A stretch of 64,000 bases of DNA from Micrasema longulum (Eukaryota; Arthropoda; Insecta; Trichoptera; Brachycentridae): contig JAGVSM010001449.1 of NCBI GenBank assembly GCA_022494885.1, positions 1-64,000 on the forward strand, in the 5' to 3' direction. How positions within the stretch are numbered: the stretch's first letter is position 1; the number at the start of each line of letters is the position of its first letter. The position numbers were made by a program, and so were the translations under genes. The notes beneath the pieces were generated by a model, which was not told the origin of the DNA, did not search any database, and was given only the letters and a program-made list of their open reading frames with translations. This document shows, one piece after another, positions 53,456 to 63,784 of the stretch.

Positions 53456-53459
53456 CTCG

Positions 53460-53700
53460 AATAATCCATCCACCGGCACCGCTCGTGTTCCCGCTTGTCA
53501 CCCTCCCAATCCCAGTAGCCTGATTAGATTTCCAATCCTCTTTTTACATGCGCCAGCGCCGTCATGGCCGCCGGAAACCAATTCCACTCGACCACTGGCG
53601 ATGGCGCCTTCTGGACCAACGCTCGCTGGAAAACGCACTGTCAGAACTTGTAATTACCGGTCCCTCATTAGAAAGGCGGCCCAGGTACGATATAAATATC
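53460..53700. other. GC-rich island, function unknown
   Basis: About 240 bp are clearly GC-richer than the surroundings (GCGCCGTCATGGCCGCCGGA). Open frames exist on both strands (plus 53548-53742, minus 53562-53762), and a short plus frame starts MAAGNQFHSTTGDGAFWTNA. I recognise no protein family. It could be a host exon, promoter DNA or part of an unrecognised TE. Confidence 0.4.
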
Positions 53701-53759
53701 ATATTTGGCTTACTTAATAAACTTGGTGACAAGTTAATGTGAGAAAATGTGTATTTAAC

Positions 53760-53965
53760 CACTTACCAACTTTTTGTGTCTACCGGTTTCGAGACGCACC
53801 CGTCTCTTCATCAGGACACTCACTACACCAATATGCAAATACTAAAATACACCGTCACCTTTTCCATTACTGTAGTATAAAAAGTATTTACGATAAATAC
53901 ATAACGTAACACAAAAGAGATTTTTTTATATTTTTTTTTTATTTGGAAGTTCAACAAGAATACAT
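53760..53965 (-). mobile_element. PLE terminal repeat with near-canonical hammerhead ribozyme motif
   Basis: The complement of 53776-53819 reads GTGTC-CTGATGA-A-GAGACG-GGTG-CGTCTC-GAAA-CCGGTA-GACAC. Stem I is 5 bp, stem II is 6 bp with a tetraloop, and stem III is the palindrome ACCGGT, as in dimeric hammerheads; the cleavage triplet would be GUA. One extra A separates the CTGATGA box from stem II. Flanks match the plus copies at 61030-61440. Confidence 0.7.
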
Positions 53966-54069
53966 AAAATACATGCATTTTTTAAGTAAGCATAACTAAC
54001 GATCTTTACATATATTCTCAATTATAGACTGATATAAAATAAGACCATCTTTCATAAATTATATAAAAT

Positions 54070-54215
54070 AAGACGTGCGTGCATGAGAAGATGTATGAAT
54101 GTGAAGGAAGCAAAGGAAGTGTGCCAGGACAGAGTGGTGTGGCGTTCTATCCTCTCTGCCTACCCCTCCGGGGAAATGGCGTGATGGTTAGTTAGTTAGT
54201 TAGTTTTATAAAATA
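54070..54215 (+). mobile_element. RTE-like LINE, C-terminus and tail
   Basis: The frame reads RACMRRCMNVKEAKEVCQDR and then VVWRSILSAYPSGEMA, closing with a (TTAG)n tail. It is the clearest coding version of the family end also seen at 12650, 47780 and 57200. Confidence 0.75.
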
Positions 54216-54349
54216 AGAGTGTAAAATCGATTTAAGTAATAATAAAGATTAAGTTGAGTGAAAGGTAAGAATAAAGATTGAGTTTAAGAAATAAAATTGA
54301 GTTAAACATAAGAAACTACTTTTTTTTTAAAAAGAAAAGAAAAGAGAAA

Positions 54350-54735
54350 TTAAAATCATATAAGCTATAATAAAATAGACTAAAATTAATTTACATACAC
54401 AAAAATAAGGATTAGGCATTTGATTTAAGATACATAGTAATGTTTTTTTTTAAATCATTTACTCTATCATGATAAATGTCAATGTTAACTTATTTTCCAT
54501 TTTGTTATAGAGTCTTAACATACTTGCAAGAGGGTTAAAATGTGCCATATTGTTTGTAAAAATTGGAAGGTAAAATGTATTAGGTGATCTCAGACGCCTA
54601 CGGGGAACGTACAATGACACATTTTGAACACAAAACACTGAATCAACATTATTGTGAATTATATTATACAAGTACATCATATCTATAATTTGTATCCTAG
54701 TTTCTAACTTTTCAATTTTAAAATACTCCAAGCGC
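54350..54735 (-). mobile_element. Jockey/CR1-like LINE C-terminal fragment
   Basis: The minus strand encodes EYFKIEKLETRIQIIDMMYL, YNIIHNNVDSVFC and VSLYVPRRRLRSPNTFYLPI and ends MLRLYNKMENKL before the frame closes. It is open for 90 codons. Confidence 0.65.
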
Positions 54736-54739
54736 TTTT

Positions 54740-55230
54740 CGTAACAATGAAGAACACTTTAGAGAAGGAAATATAGAAGTCTAGGCATCCAAAGGGCTTA
54801 TGACCTGTCATTGGCTGGTTCAAGTGACCACTTTACATGCTGTGTAACATTCACTATTCTGCCTATTTTTGGTATATTTTCAGGGTTGCCTAGTATGTGG
54901 GTGAAATAATTCAATCATATGAATCTCACCCGCAACAATAAATGTTTCAGCTCTTTAACTTCATAAACTTCAACTTAGAGAAGAATTGAAGAAGTATAGA
55001 TGTTCAAATACAGGCAGAATAGTGAATGTTACACAGTGTGTAAAGTGGCTGCTTAAACCAGCCAATGACAGGTCATAAGCCCTGTGGATGCCTAGGCTTC
55101 TATATTCTCTTCTCTAAAGTGTTCTTTATCTCTGTTGTATTATGTTAATATTAACAGTCTCCTAGGGAGTTGAATCCAGTCCTTGTCTAGAAAAATTTGG
55201 ACAAACTCAAAACATTTTTGATAAATACAT
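54740..55230. repeat. Unit S, inverted left copy then plus copy
   Basis: 54740-54870 is in complement (AGGGCTTATGACCTGTCATT). From 54880 a plus unit starts (CAGGGTTGCCTAGTATGTGG) with its core at 55029-55043 and continues to CAAACTCAAAACATTTTTG. Confidence 0.8.
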
Positions 55231-55254
55231 TGATTACTCACAGAGTTAAAGGGG

Positions 55255-55345
55255 ATGCAAACACCAGCATGTCCAAACAAACACTAAAATTGAGGTTAAT
55301 AATATTCAGCGATATGTTTATAGGGGTGGGGATTAAAGAAGTGCA
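55255..55345 (-). mobile_element. PLE terminal-repeat fragment
   Basis: AAAGGGGATGCAAACACC and TTCAGCGATATG...GGGGTGGGG are the complement of the 61030-61090 and 61208-61262 units. Confidence 0.45.
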
Positions 55346-55499
55346 GAGCTAAGGTGTTGAATGTTACACGATTGATTATTTTTAAAATCAAAAAGTGGGT
55401 TATAACAAATTGATATTTAATTATTTGCCATGAAAATATTACTTTTTAATGCTTTTTCAATGTGAAATACCTCCATGTTGTTTAATTATAGTCCTTTTT

Positions 55500-56022
55500 T
55501 ATTATAAAGTTTTTATTTGGAAAACTACATTGGAAAAACTAAAAGAAACTTTAATATTAAAGTAAAAGAACACTTAAGATGCTTAAATAATAATATTTTT
55601 TCTGAATTCGCAAATCATCTGATAGAAAATAATCATAACTTCAATAAAGACACTGGATTAAAAGTACTTCACGTTGAAAATAAAATATTAAAATTAGACA
55701 ACTTAGAAATCTTAGAAATTAAAAAAGCGATTCATAATAAGAAAACAATAATTAATAACCAAATAACAATATTTCTTTTAGTCCTCTCCTGTCTTACTTC
55801 GAAAATAATGATATCAAATTACCACTCGTGTAAGAAAAAACCACTTGATTTATTGGGTCCACGTGTAGTATTTAGTGAACATGATAGAAATAAAATAAAA
55901 AGGAATCAATTCATTAGTTACGTAAACCTTGACATAGAAGCTTGTTTGCTTTGAAACCGGTCGGTGAAAAATAAAAATTAGTAGTTAAAAACAAATTTGT
56001 TTTATTTATTTTATTTTAAGAT
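55500..56022 (+). mobile_element. Penelope-like element, 3' end with GIY-YIG endonuclease
   Basis: The frame 55508-55954 encodes the C-terminal endonuclease of a PLE: YIGKTKRNFNIKVKEHLR, then NNIFSEFANHLIENNH and LDNLEILEIKKAI. These are the YIG box, the EH and FA-HL-x-H blocks and the late Glu region. The GVY half of the motif is truncated away, and the usual Arg after YIG is Lys here. The ORF runs into the terminal repeat, where GCTTTGAAACCGGTCGGTGA lies at 55947-55966. The copy ends in TTTTATTTATTTTATTTT. Confidence 0.85.
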
Positions 56023-56710
56023 CCTTTTTTATTATTTGAATGTAAAATTTTTACTCCTTTATCCTTATTAAAATCCTGAGTCGAATTGATCAGATGATTG
56101 GCAAACTCAGAAAAAATATTATTATTTAAACATCTCATTTCAGAATATTAAAACTACGTGACGTTCTCCCAATATACCTCGAAAGACACGTATTGCATGG
56201 TAATTGGTACACCCCTGAGTTGTTCAATATATCATGTTTAACTTCAAAATTTATTGGAAATTTTTCAATGTTATTTTCAGTATAAAAGGCAGGTTGTCGG
56301 CAAGAATTTGGATGTTTTAGTTGAGATTTCATTTACATATAGAATTCTTCTCTATTTAAAAATATTGTATTTTTGTTTGTTGGTATTCCTATGAGGATAT
56401 AAGAATTTATTGATCGATTTTTGTTTAATTTTTTTATTTAAAAGGGTATCGATTAATTTTGCGGTGAAACCGTTGTTTGTTGCAATTCGTTAAATACTGT
56501 TTTATATAATTTCAAAATCACTTTGAGATAAAGGAACACTAACCAATCGGTGTAACATAAAATGGAAGGCGGCATGCTTGTGAGAAATTGGATGGTTGGG
56601 TGAATGTTATCAATGACAGTATCTGTGTACGTTGGTTTCCGATATATGTTAAATTCTATTCGGATGTTTTTTATTGTTAATGTTAAGTGTAAAAACTATG
56701 ACAAGTATCC
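56023..56710 (-). mobile_element. Penelope-like element, RT C-terminus plus GIY-YIG domain
   Basis: The minus strand reads TIKNIRIEFNIYRKPTYTDT near 56597-56670, the signature after the PLE RT palm. Broken frames follow. 56135-56332 then reads SGVYQLPCNTCLSRYIGRTS followed by RSFN (the paired GVY and YIG boxes with a CxxC between them). In the next frame comes NNNIFSEFANHL, matching the plus copy. Frameshifts show it is inactive. It meets the plus copy tail to tail at about 56022. Confidence 0.85.
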
Positions 56711-56734
56711 GATATTTTAATTACATGGTAGGAC

Positions 56735-56800
56735 AGTGCAAAATATCAGACGGATCGTAAAAACCCACACACGGTAAATTACGCAGGTTGGATTGTTTTT
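56735..56800 (+). repeat. CACACGGTAAATTACG motif, copy 3
   Basis: ATCAGACGGATCGTAAAAAC and CCACACACGGTAAATTACGC correspond to the complement of 18309-18355. Confidence 0.5.
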
Positions 56801-56804
56801 TTTT

Positions 56805-57055
56805 AATGGGACTCACTCATCTTCACACGTTTTTCTTTTGCAGGATTTTAACCTGACAGTAGCCGCTAAATAAATAAAAAATAGTACAATAAAAACTAGC
56901 CACCCAGAAAATTTTACAGTGTCTTACACGAGCGTGTGTAAAATCAATCATTGACCGGGTTACTAATGATGAAACCAGGAAGAGTGCACATCTGAGACAG
57001 GTATAATTGATAAGATTAAGAAGGATCTCTGAAACAGTTTGGTCATGTAAAGTGA
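56805..57055. other. No firm feature
   Basis: May belong to the LINE that follows, but no coding block is recognised. Confidence 0.3.
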
Positions 57056-57059
57056 ATGG

Positions 57060-57375
57060 ATTACGATATAATAGAAAAACAAGTATATTGGCGAGAATGA
57101 ACGATAACATATGACGAGAACAACCAAAATAGACGTAGCATTATCAGATAAACCGAAATCTTAAGTCTGATCATGCAAAAGTAGACAGAACCGAATGGCA
57201 TGTATGACAAGATGCACGGATGTTGAAGAATTTAGGCATGTGTGTCAGGATAGATGTGTGTGGCGGTTTATTCTCTCTGCCTACCCCTACGGAAAATGGC
57301 GCTCTGGTAGAAGTAGTGATAGTAGTAGAGTATTTTCTTTTCTTTTCTTTTCTTTTATTTTTCTTTTCTTTTCAT
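57060..57375 (+). mobile_element. RTE-like LINE C-terminus, diverged, with (TTTTC)n
   Basis: GGCATGTATGACAAGATGCA and GGCGGTTTATTCTCTCTGCC followed by TACCCCTACGG match the family end. A (TTTTC)n tract lies at 57329-57374. Confidence 0.6.
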
Positions 57376-57379
57376 GATC

Positions 57380-57590
57380 ACGTCATACCATATATATGTG
57401 CTATAAACTTTTTAATTATCAAAAAAGGAATGGCCCACGCTCAGACGCTGTAGTCTTTGTGTAGTCCATGTTGTAGCTTAATTTTAAGATGTATTTTTTT
57501 AAAGTGTATTTTTGTAATTATATTTCTATGTAAATAAAATATGTATGGAAAAATAAACAAATAAAAATAATAATTTTAAAAAGTAGAGAT
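57380..57590. other. Spacer
   Basis: AT-rich, with an AAATAAACAAATAAAAATAA run near 57550 that may be a LINE tail. Confidence 0.35.
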
Positions 57591-57596
57591 AAGGCT

Positions 57597-57955
57597 GCCT
57601 CGTTGTGTAGCGGTTGGCGCGTACGTCTACTATTCTTGAAGTCCTGGGTTTGATTTCTAGCAGGGTGAACGGGAAACATTGATTTTTAAGATTGTTTTAA
57701 AAACAATAGATCATTGTTCCTACGTTGCTATTCTGAACCACTCTCGCGGCCATAGAAAACACTATTTACATACAAAATACTCGGGGCAAAAGCTTTTTCT
57801 ACGGCCGAGAGAGCGTTTGGAATATCACCCCTGGGCTGACTCCTACAGTGTATGGCTGATCACCTTTCTTCTATATAATAAATGATCAAAATGCGCTGCA
57901 TTTGGTTTAGAAATGCAGTGCTCTATGCGCCACTGGGTGCCGCAAGGGGATGATG
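57597..57955 (+). mobile_element. Long SINE-A variant
   Basis: The head GCCTCGTTGTGTAGCGGTTG has a mutated box B, and the end CAGTGCTCTATGCGCCACTG is followed by GGGGATGATGATGCC. The middle is about 100 bp longer than in SINE-A and contains CGCGGCC...GGCCGAGAGAGCG, which may form a stem. Confidence 0.65.
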
Positions 57956-57959
57956 ATGC

Positions 57960-58480
57960 CAATGATGTGGCAGAAGCGCAGTGTACTGTTTAAAGCAATG
58001 GAAACATCCGAGTTGTAATTATGAATAATCATTTGTTGTCGTCCATGCAACCTTCTGCTTTAGTACGAAGGTTAAATAAATATTAATGGGATCGTATACT
58101 GCACCATGCCGAGTTAGAGCCTCCATCATGTGCAGGCATCGCGCCATGTTGTCCGAGAAATTAAACGCACTGCACTAATCATCATTACAATATATGTTAT
58201 TACCTATTTGGATCATATTATGTACATAATTACATTCAACTGTAATTAAAAGAGGCTGGTAAGAGGATTTCTGATAACAGTAAATACGTAATTAATAATC
58301 AATAATGAATATCATCTATGATTCATATTATTGCTTTACGTTAACTCTTGGAAGGCTGTGCCACAAAATTCCCTCGCACGCGGCGATGTAACATCGTGTT
58401 ATCTCGAGCAAAAGATCGAATATTCTGAAGTTCAGACATTTAAAAAAAAACATAGTCACATACTGTTTAATAATTCCTTT
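57960..58480. other. No recognisable feature
   Basis: Mixed composition. The plus frame at 58331-58519 matches nothing. Confidence 0.35.
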
Positions 58481-58494
58481 CCATTTTTATATCT

Positions 58495-58555
58495 AAATAT
58501 AATTCCTCTGAACGTGTGATGTCACCATACTCCTCCTAAACTCTAAATTAATGCT
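58495..58555 (+). repeat. Helitron-like motif fragment
   Basis: TATAATTCCTCTGAACGTGT and ATACTCCTCCTAAACTC repeat the start of 13300-13355. Confidence 0.4.
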
Positions 58556-58559
58556 CTAA

Positions 58560-59285
58560 ATATTCGAACACGTTCATTGTCATATACGAGTACTTTCACT
58601 CAAAGTAGAATTATGCCGAAAATATAGACAAGAAATGCAGAATACAAAATCAACCGAAAACACAAACGTGTAATTGTATTATCGCAGCGAAAGAGTTGAA
58701 AAAACTTCGCATAATCTATTAATTAATTCAACAAAAACATCCGGCCATCTTTGATCTAGCTTAATCAATGTCGGTGTTCCTCGTACGAGCTCCCCGTCCT
58801 AAAATCGAATCGGGAAAAAAGTCGGACAATGCTACCACCGTGATTTTATTATGATACGTCATCTTATTATCTTTCAAAATCCACAAAGTCATTGAACATG
58901 GTACCTAGCGGTGAACTGAAATTATTGTTCGAAGGTCCCACAACAGCTGAATCATTATGTATTTGTTATATCTGAAAATGGTTTAATATTCTTCGCGTAA
59001 AAAATCGATACGCGCTATTATTTGGAGATGACTATTTATTAAGGCAGTGGTAAAAAATGAGATGCGTTGCAATCTAATTTCGAGAGCTAATAGGTGTGTT
59101 CAGAATACAACACAACGCAAAAGGGTATTCTTCTGAATCAAGGCGTATTAAATAGTAGTCTGTTAAGGATTGAAGGGACCCGTAAAGTAACAGTGGTTAT
59201 AACAATACATATTTTTTTATTTCTTTTTAACCTAATTCGTTCTTTGTAATGAATAAACACAGAAATACATTCAAACATTAATTCA
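58560..59285. other. Apparently single-copy DNA
   Basis: 58740-58960 is somewhat GC-richer (CTCGTACGAGCTCCCCGTCC) and matches no repeat here. No ORF. Confidence 0.35.
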
Positions 59286-59289
59286 TCAG

Positions 59290-59435
59290 TGTTCGATGAC
59301 GTAATCATTATCACCATCATCGTAATTCCATATCCGCTCTGAAGTTGGAGCATATCAGTCCACGAAGATCCTCCAGGCATCTCTGTCAGCTGGTAGCTCC
59401 TGCACATCCTCCAAATTAGGTCCACCGGACAGTTG
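59290..59435 (-). mobile_element. GHVLRMP-type LINE, 3' end
   Basis: The complement has GGAGGATGTGCAGGAGCTAC, GATGCCTGGAGGATCTTCG and GAGCGGATATGGAATTACGA, as at 14865-14960. Confidence 0.6.
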
Positions 59436-59489
59436 TCACCATAATTTTCCTATGTAGCTAGGTGTACTAATTTCAGCGTATTTCTAACA

Positions 59490-59590
59490 TTTTTGCTACA
59501 CGAAGGTAAGACGATCAGTCTTACACTTCAGGTGCATATTTAAGAACTATGGAATATTCCTATACGTATTCTTAATTCCGCTCGAACACT
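59490..59590 (-). mobile_element. SINE-A, partial
   Basis: CTACACGAAGGTAAGACGAT and CAGTCTTACACTTCAGGTGC are the SINE-A body in complement. Neither end is present. Confidence 0.55.
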
Positions 59591-59594
59591 TGAG

Positions 59595-60385
59595 AAAATA
59601 CCGCATTAAAATTAAAGTACCTAAATTAGATTTTATTCCTTTTTTGTACACACAAGTCGTTTACTAGAGAAAAAAAATAGAGCAGCTACATATTACATAA
59701 ATGCCGATAAAACCAGAAGTTGGATTGTATCAGGTCTGTAATTTGTTAGATACACCGAAACAAAAAAAAATAACAATAATCTAGGCACACGTAGCGGACA
59801 TAACAAATATTGTGATACAGTAAAAAGGCCCATTGTCAAGTCTATACATTTCGTTACGCGTCTAAATTAGTTTTATGTAATCTAAACACCTCACAGGGAA
59901 ACGGATCTGACTGAATTAAAAATACAAAAGACCCAACAGGGTTGTCCCGGTTGAAATTAAAAGTGGGATTCTTCTGCCTTAAAGATTCAAGTATTCCATA
60001 CTCTTACAAATATTTTTTTAATAATTAATTTTATACAAATTCGGTCGAAATATGTTAACATATTATATTGTGGTCAAGAGTTATTTATTTCTTAATAGTA
60101 TATAAAATAAATCTGAGCTCATGTTGAACGCTTATGATGGAACCTGCAACAACATAGTGTCGTACATCGATTAGGAAAATTGCTATTGACACACGGAATA
60201 ATAACCAAGTAATCACTTGAAGTATTTGTTTGAAGTTAAATTACGTTGGATTCTGTTATTTTGTGGTAAATTACTAAATTTTAATTATTGTGCGGAAAAA
60301 TAGGTAGATACAGTAGAAGCCAAAGAAATTATTAGGAAATAAATATAGAAGCCTAACGACCTACATATTCATCAATTTTTATTCT
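59595..60385. other. No recognisable feature
   Basis: AT-rich spacer. Confidence 0.4.
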
Positions 60386-60387
60386 TC

Positions 60388-60482
60388 ATCATCATCATTT
60401 TCGTATTCACACCTAATGATGTATAGGGCACTGCACTATCACTTCAATGAAGAAGTTTAGTGGTTTCAAAAAAAAAAAAATT
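60388..60482. repeat. SINE-A end (minus) and MITE trace
   Basis: CATCATCATCATTTTCGTAT and CACCTAATGATGTATAGGGC followed by ACTGC are the SINE-A 3' end. AATGAAGAAGTTTAGTG at 60446 matches the 38088 MITE start. Confidence 0.45.
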
Positions 60483-60484
60483 TG

Positions 60485-61010
60485 TTAATAGATCATTAAA
60501 CTAAACAAAAATAAAAAGTACTTGAGTTACTGTGTATGTTTCACTAGCCCGTACACTGTAATTTCTTGAAGCAAAACAATTGAGATTTTGTTTATTAATA
60601 TTTATTTATTTATTTTATTTATTTTTATTTATTTAATTTTACAATACGCTCAAGGGGCATTTACCAAAATTATACTGGTAAGTAGAAACATTATAAGTAA
60701 TATTTTTTTAAATAAACACATTAAAAAAAATAAAAAAATATTTTATATACACGTAGAAACAATAAAAAGCATACTGCAATGGAAAATAAAAAGTGAAACT
60801 TTGCATAGTAAAAAAAATAAAAAATATGGACATTAGAAAAATATTAGAATTTAAAAAAAAAAGGAAATAACTAGTAAAGAATTAAAACAAAATAAAAATG
60901 TATGCATAAAAAAGTGTTATTAACAAACTAATGTTAAAAGACAAATAATAAAAATTAGTTTACAGTAAGTATATATAATATTAAAACAAATAAAATAGTT
61001 TTCAATATAG
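60485..61010. other. AT-rich, no feature
   Basis: Very AT-rich. Open frames reflect composition. Confidence 0.4.
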
Positions 61011-61025
61011 CCCACTTTTTTATAC

Positions 61026-61440
61026 CCCCCTACCCCCCCACACACATTCAGCAACATATCGCTAAATAGAGTTTGCATCCCCTTTATTATTATGTTATTT
61101 ATGTTTTTTTTTTTCATAAATATTATGAATACTACGGTGATGGTATTTTACGAGTAGTATTGCATGTTGGTGTAGTAAGTGTCTTGACGAAGAAACGACC
61201 ACATCCCCTCCACCCCACACACATTCTGCAGCATATCGCTAAATGGTGTTTGCATCCGCTTTAACTCTGCATGTTATTTATTTTTATTTTTTCACAAATA
61301 CTATGAATACTACGGTGATGGTAAATGTGAAAGTGTATTTTAGTATTGCGTGTTTGTGTAGTAAGTGTCTTGATGAAGAAACGGATACGTCTCCGAAACC
61401 TGTAGACATAAAAAGTCGATAAGTGGTTAAATATTCATAT
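61026..61440 (+). mobile_element. PLE terminal repeat, tandemly duplicated, hammerhead-like
   Basis: Two units about 177-185 bp apart share ACACACATTC, GCGATATGTT/TATCGCTAAAT and AATACTACGGTGATGGTA, each ending in GTAGTAAGTGTCTTGAYGAA. Only the second continues through AACGGATACGTCTCCGAAAC, CTGTA and GACA. Compared with 53776-53819, C3 is U and stem II has a mismatch, so activity is unlikely. Confidence 0.6.
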
Positions 61441-61444
61441 TTAC

Positions 61445-61885
61445 TAATATTCATTATAAAGTGTTAAACCATAAAGTCAATGCTTTGAATACAAATAAAT
61501 AATAAATAACTTATTCTAAAAAAATGTGGTAACCCTTAACAGCACCCGGTATAGATTATTTAATCATTTACGCGGTATTTACTTTGAAGGTTTTATTTTA
61601 CTTTATTTATAAGAATGATTTGACAGTTTGTAGAAAAAATGACACAGTACGTTGTATTTCATTTAAATAGCATTATTTACATCGGCACTTCGTGTGTATC
61701 TAATTTATATTTGGGCGCAATATTTACTAATAAAATAATGGACAATTACCATGTTTTTTTTAGCTAATAAATAAATCTAAAAAATCAGAAGCCGATAGGT
61801 ACTATTCTTATTAAAATCTGTTATGAAATAAGAGAGATAAAAAGGATTGAATTCTAGTGTTTAATTTAAATGGTGCCAAAAACAA
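61445..61885. other. No recognisable feature
   Basis: AT-rich spacer. Confidence 0.4.
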
Positions 61886-61893
61886 ACAATTCG

Positions 61894-62002
61894 TGACGTC
61901 ATCAAGTATGACGCCTTCAGATGTTTTGTGACGTCATCGGGTTTGTTTCATCAATGTCTATGGATTTTTGCAATACTCCATTACAATGTTAATGGAGTAT
62001 TG
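61894..62002. promoter_or_regulatory. Two CRE-like TGACGTCA sites and a perfect hairpin
   Basis: TGACGTCA occurs at 61894-61901 and 61929-61936, both followed by T. This octamer is the consensus of CREB/ATF factors. CAATACTCCATT (61971-61982) pairs perfectly with 61991-62002. Function is unproven; an internal part of a TE is an alternative. Confidence 0.3.
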
Positions 62003-62033
62003 TAGATAGCTTACCAACATTAAAATGAATGCA

Positions 62034-62333
62034 TTACTCGTGAACTTCTGTGACAAAATTTATTACCAACTTACGAAACGATCGTTTTCGAAAGACCTTA
62101 TTTTCGTATCGAAAATATTCATTATAAGGGTTTATATAAACACTAGGAGAATCTTTAAAATATGTTTTATTTGTAGAGTAGGTTAAATCCGATATTCCTC
62201 CCGAGTGGTAATACCCTATTGAGTTTGGGATTTTTTCAAGATACAAACTTTGAATATATTTTTTGTTTTGTAGAATCATACAGTAAACAATGATCAAATT
62301 ATGTAATAAAGATAAGGTTGAATGACAAATCAT
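62034..62333 (-). other. Unassigned 99-codon ORF
   Basis: The frame begins MICHSTLSLLHNLIIVYCMI and later reads GYYHSGGISDLTYSTNKTYF and RSFRKLVINFVTEVHE. Composition is less lopsided than in the chance ORFs around it (Gly, Pro, Ser present). I recognise no domain and see no flanking gene structure. It may be an exon, a TE relic or chance. Confidence 0.2.
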
Positions 62334-62339
62334 CGAAGT

Positions 62340-63200
62340 TTCTAAATAAAACTCACACGTATTAAATTATGGTACATGATTAAATGTTAGGCTCAAACTA
62401 CAGTTTATATTATCAGGTTCTTTAAATAAAACGAACATTAGTTACATTGATAAAACAAAAAATATTTCATTGTATATTAAAGCAATTCATTTACTTCTTA
62501 ATGGTGCTGTGTAGTTATTGAGTTTGCAAAATCAAGATTGAGTTTACGGTCTTTTGCTAATCTGACCGATGAGAAGAGTAATCATCCTTGCATTAAAAAT
62601 AATGGAATATTAGCCGATCCTTTGATTAAAAGGACGAAGCGGATGGAGACGGTACACGGTTTAAAGGATTTTTAACCTCCCGCCTTGTGGCGGCTTCCGG
62701 AGATTAAACCTTAACTTAAATTATAAAACATACGCGTACTTAATTCGTTGTAATCAACAATCCAATTATTTGCAATTTTCTAAATACGAGATCCACCATC
62801 TTGATAATTTATTTAATTATATTTATTTTACAAAAACATTTATTGAGAACAGAGACAAAGGAATATTTAGTTGATTTTTTTTTAAAGGACTAGAAAGGAA
62901 ACTGAGGAATATGTTTTAAATGCACTGAAAAAAAAATTTTCCTTGTCTTTTTTCCTTTTTATGTATTTTAAAAAAATAATTGAATTATCAAACTAAAATG
63001 ATATTTTTATTAACGTTTATATTGTAAGGAAACTTATGTAGGTATGAAAAATACTACACTTGACACTTCGAAACGTGTTATGGACCATTGGGGTAGCTAC
63101 ATCTACAGTAAAATAAATTATGTAAAATATTTATTTTTACATGTTTTGCGTTTTTATATTTTTGAAAAAAATATTTTTTACTGACTTCGAACAGGGTTAC
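62340..63200. other. Spacer with a small GC-rich structured patch
   Basis: 62658-62710 can form nested stems (GGTTTAA with TTAAACC outside, CCGCC with GGCGG inside). The rest is AT-rich with no assignment. Confidence 0.35.
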
Positions 63201-63205
63201 TTTTC

Positions 63206-63280
63206 CCTAGTTAGACAGTCAAAGCAACTAGGTGACCCGACAGACGTTGTCTTGCCCGAATGCTGGCTTGCCTGCTATTA
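63206..63280 (+). repeat. CCCGACAGACGTTGTC motif (possible rolling-circle TE)
   Basis: CCCTAGTTAGACAGTCAAAG is followed by GTGACCCGACAGACGTTGTC. The second half recurs in complement at 14425-14465 and the first half at 44990. I associate it with Helitron-like repeats from memory only. Confidence 0.35.
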
Positions 63281-63284
63281 ACTT

Positions 63285-63780
63285 GGAAAAATACTTTTTA
63301 TTGATAAGTAGGTACCTAGGTAGTTCAGTGACCTCACACGTACAGAAGAATTATACATATAAATATAATTATTAAAATAAACATTGTTTTTTTATCAGTT
63401 TAACTGAGCTATGAGAATAAGGGCAATGTGGGAGCTGTTAGTTGCTTCATACCATGCAGTATAGAAAAGCTAACGATCAGTAATGTGCGTTTAAAGTGAA
63501 ATGGTTATTGATAGGATGCAACGCCTAACTAAACTATTATTCCTAGCTCACAAGCCCCTGTACTTGTTCCCTGGTAATTGAGCCTTGAGGCTTTGTAATT
63601 GGCTTCATCGTGCCAAGCATTAATATGGCAGAATTATGCTCTGAATAGTTTTCAGATTACCATTAGTCGATAACGTTAAATACTTATTTATAATCCGGAG
63701 TTAAAAAGCTTTTCTTTACCCTAAAAAAAGTTTAAATTTGGATCGTTGCGTACTACCCTTATTTATACAAAGCTGATCAT
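63285..63780. other. No recognisable feature
   Basis: AT-rich with no match. Confidence 0.4.
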
Positions 63781-63784
63781 AACA

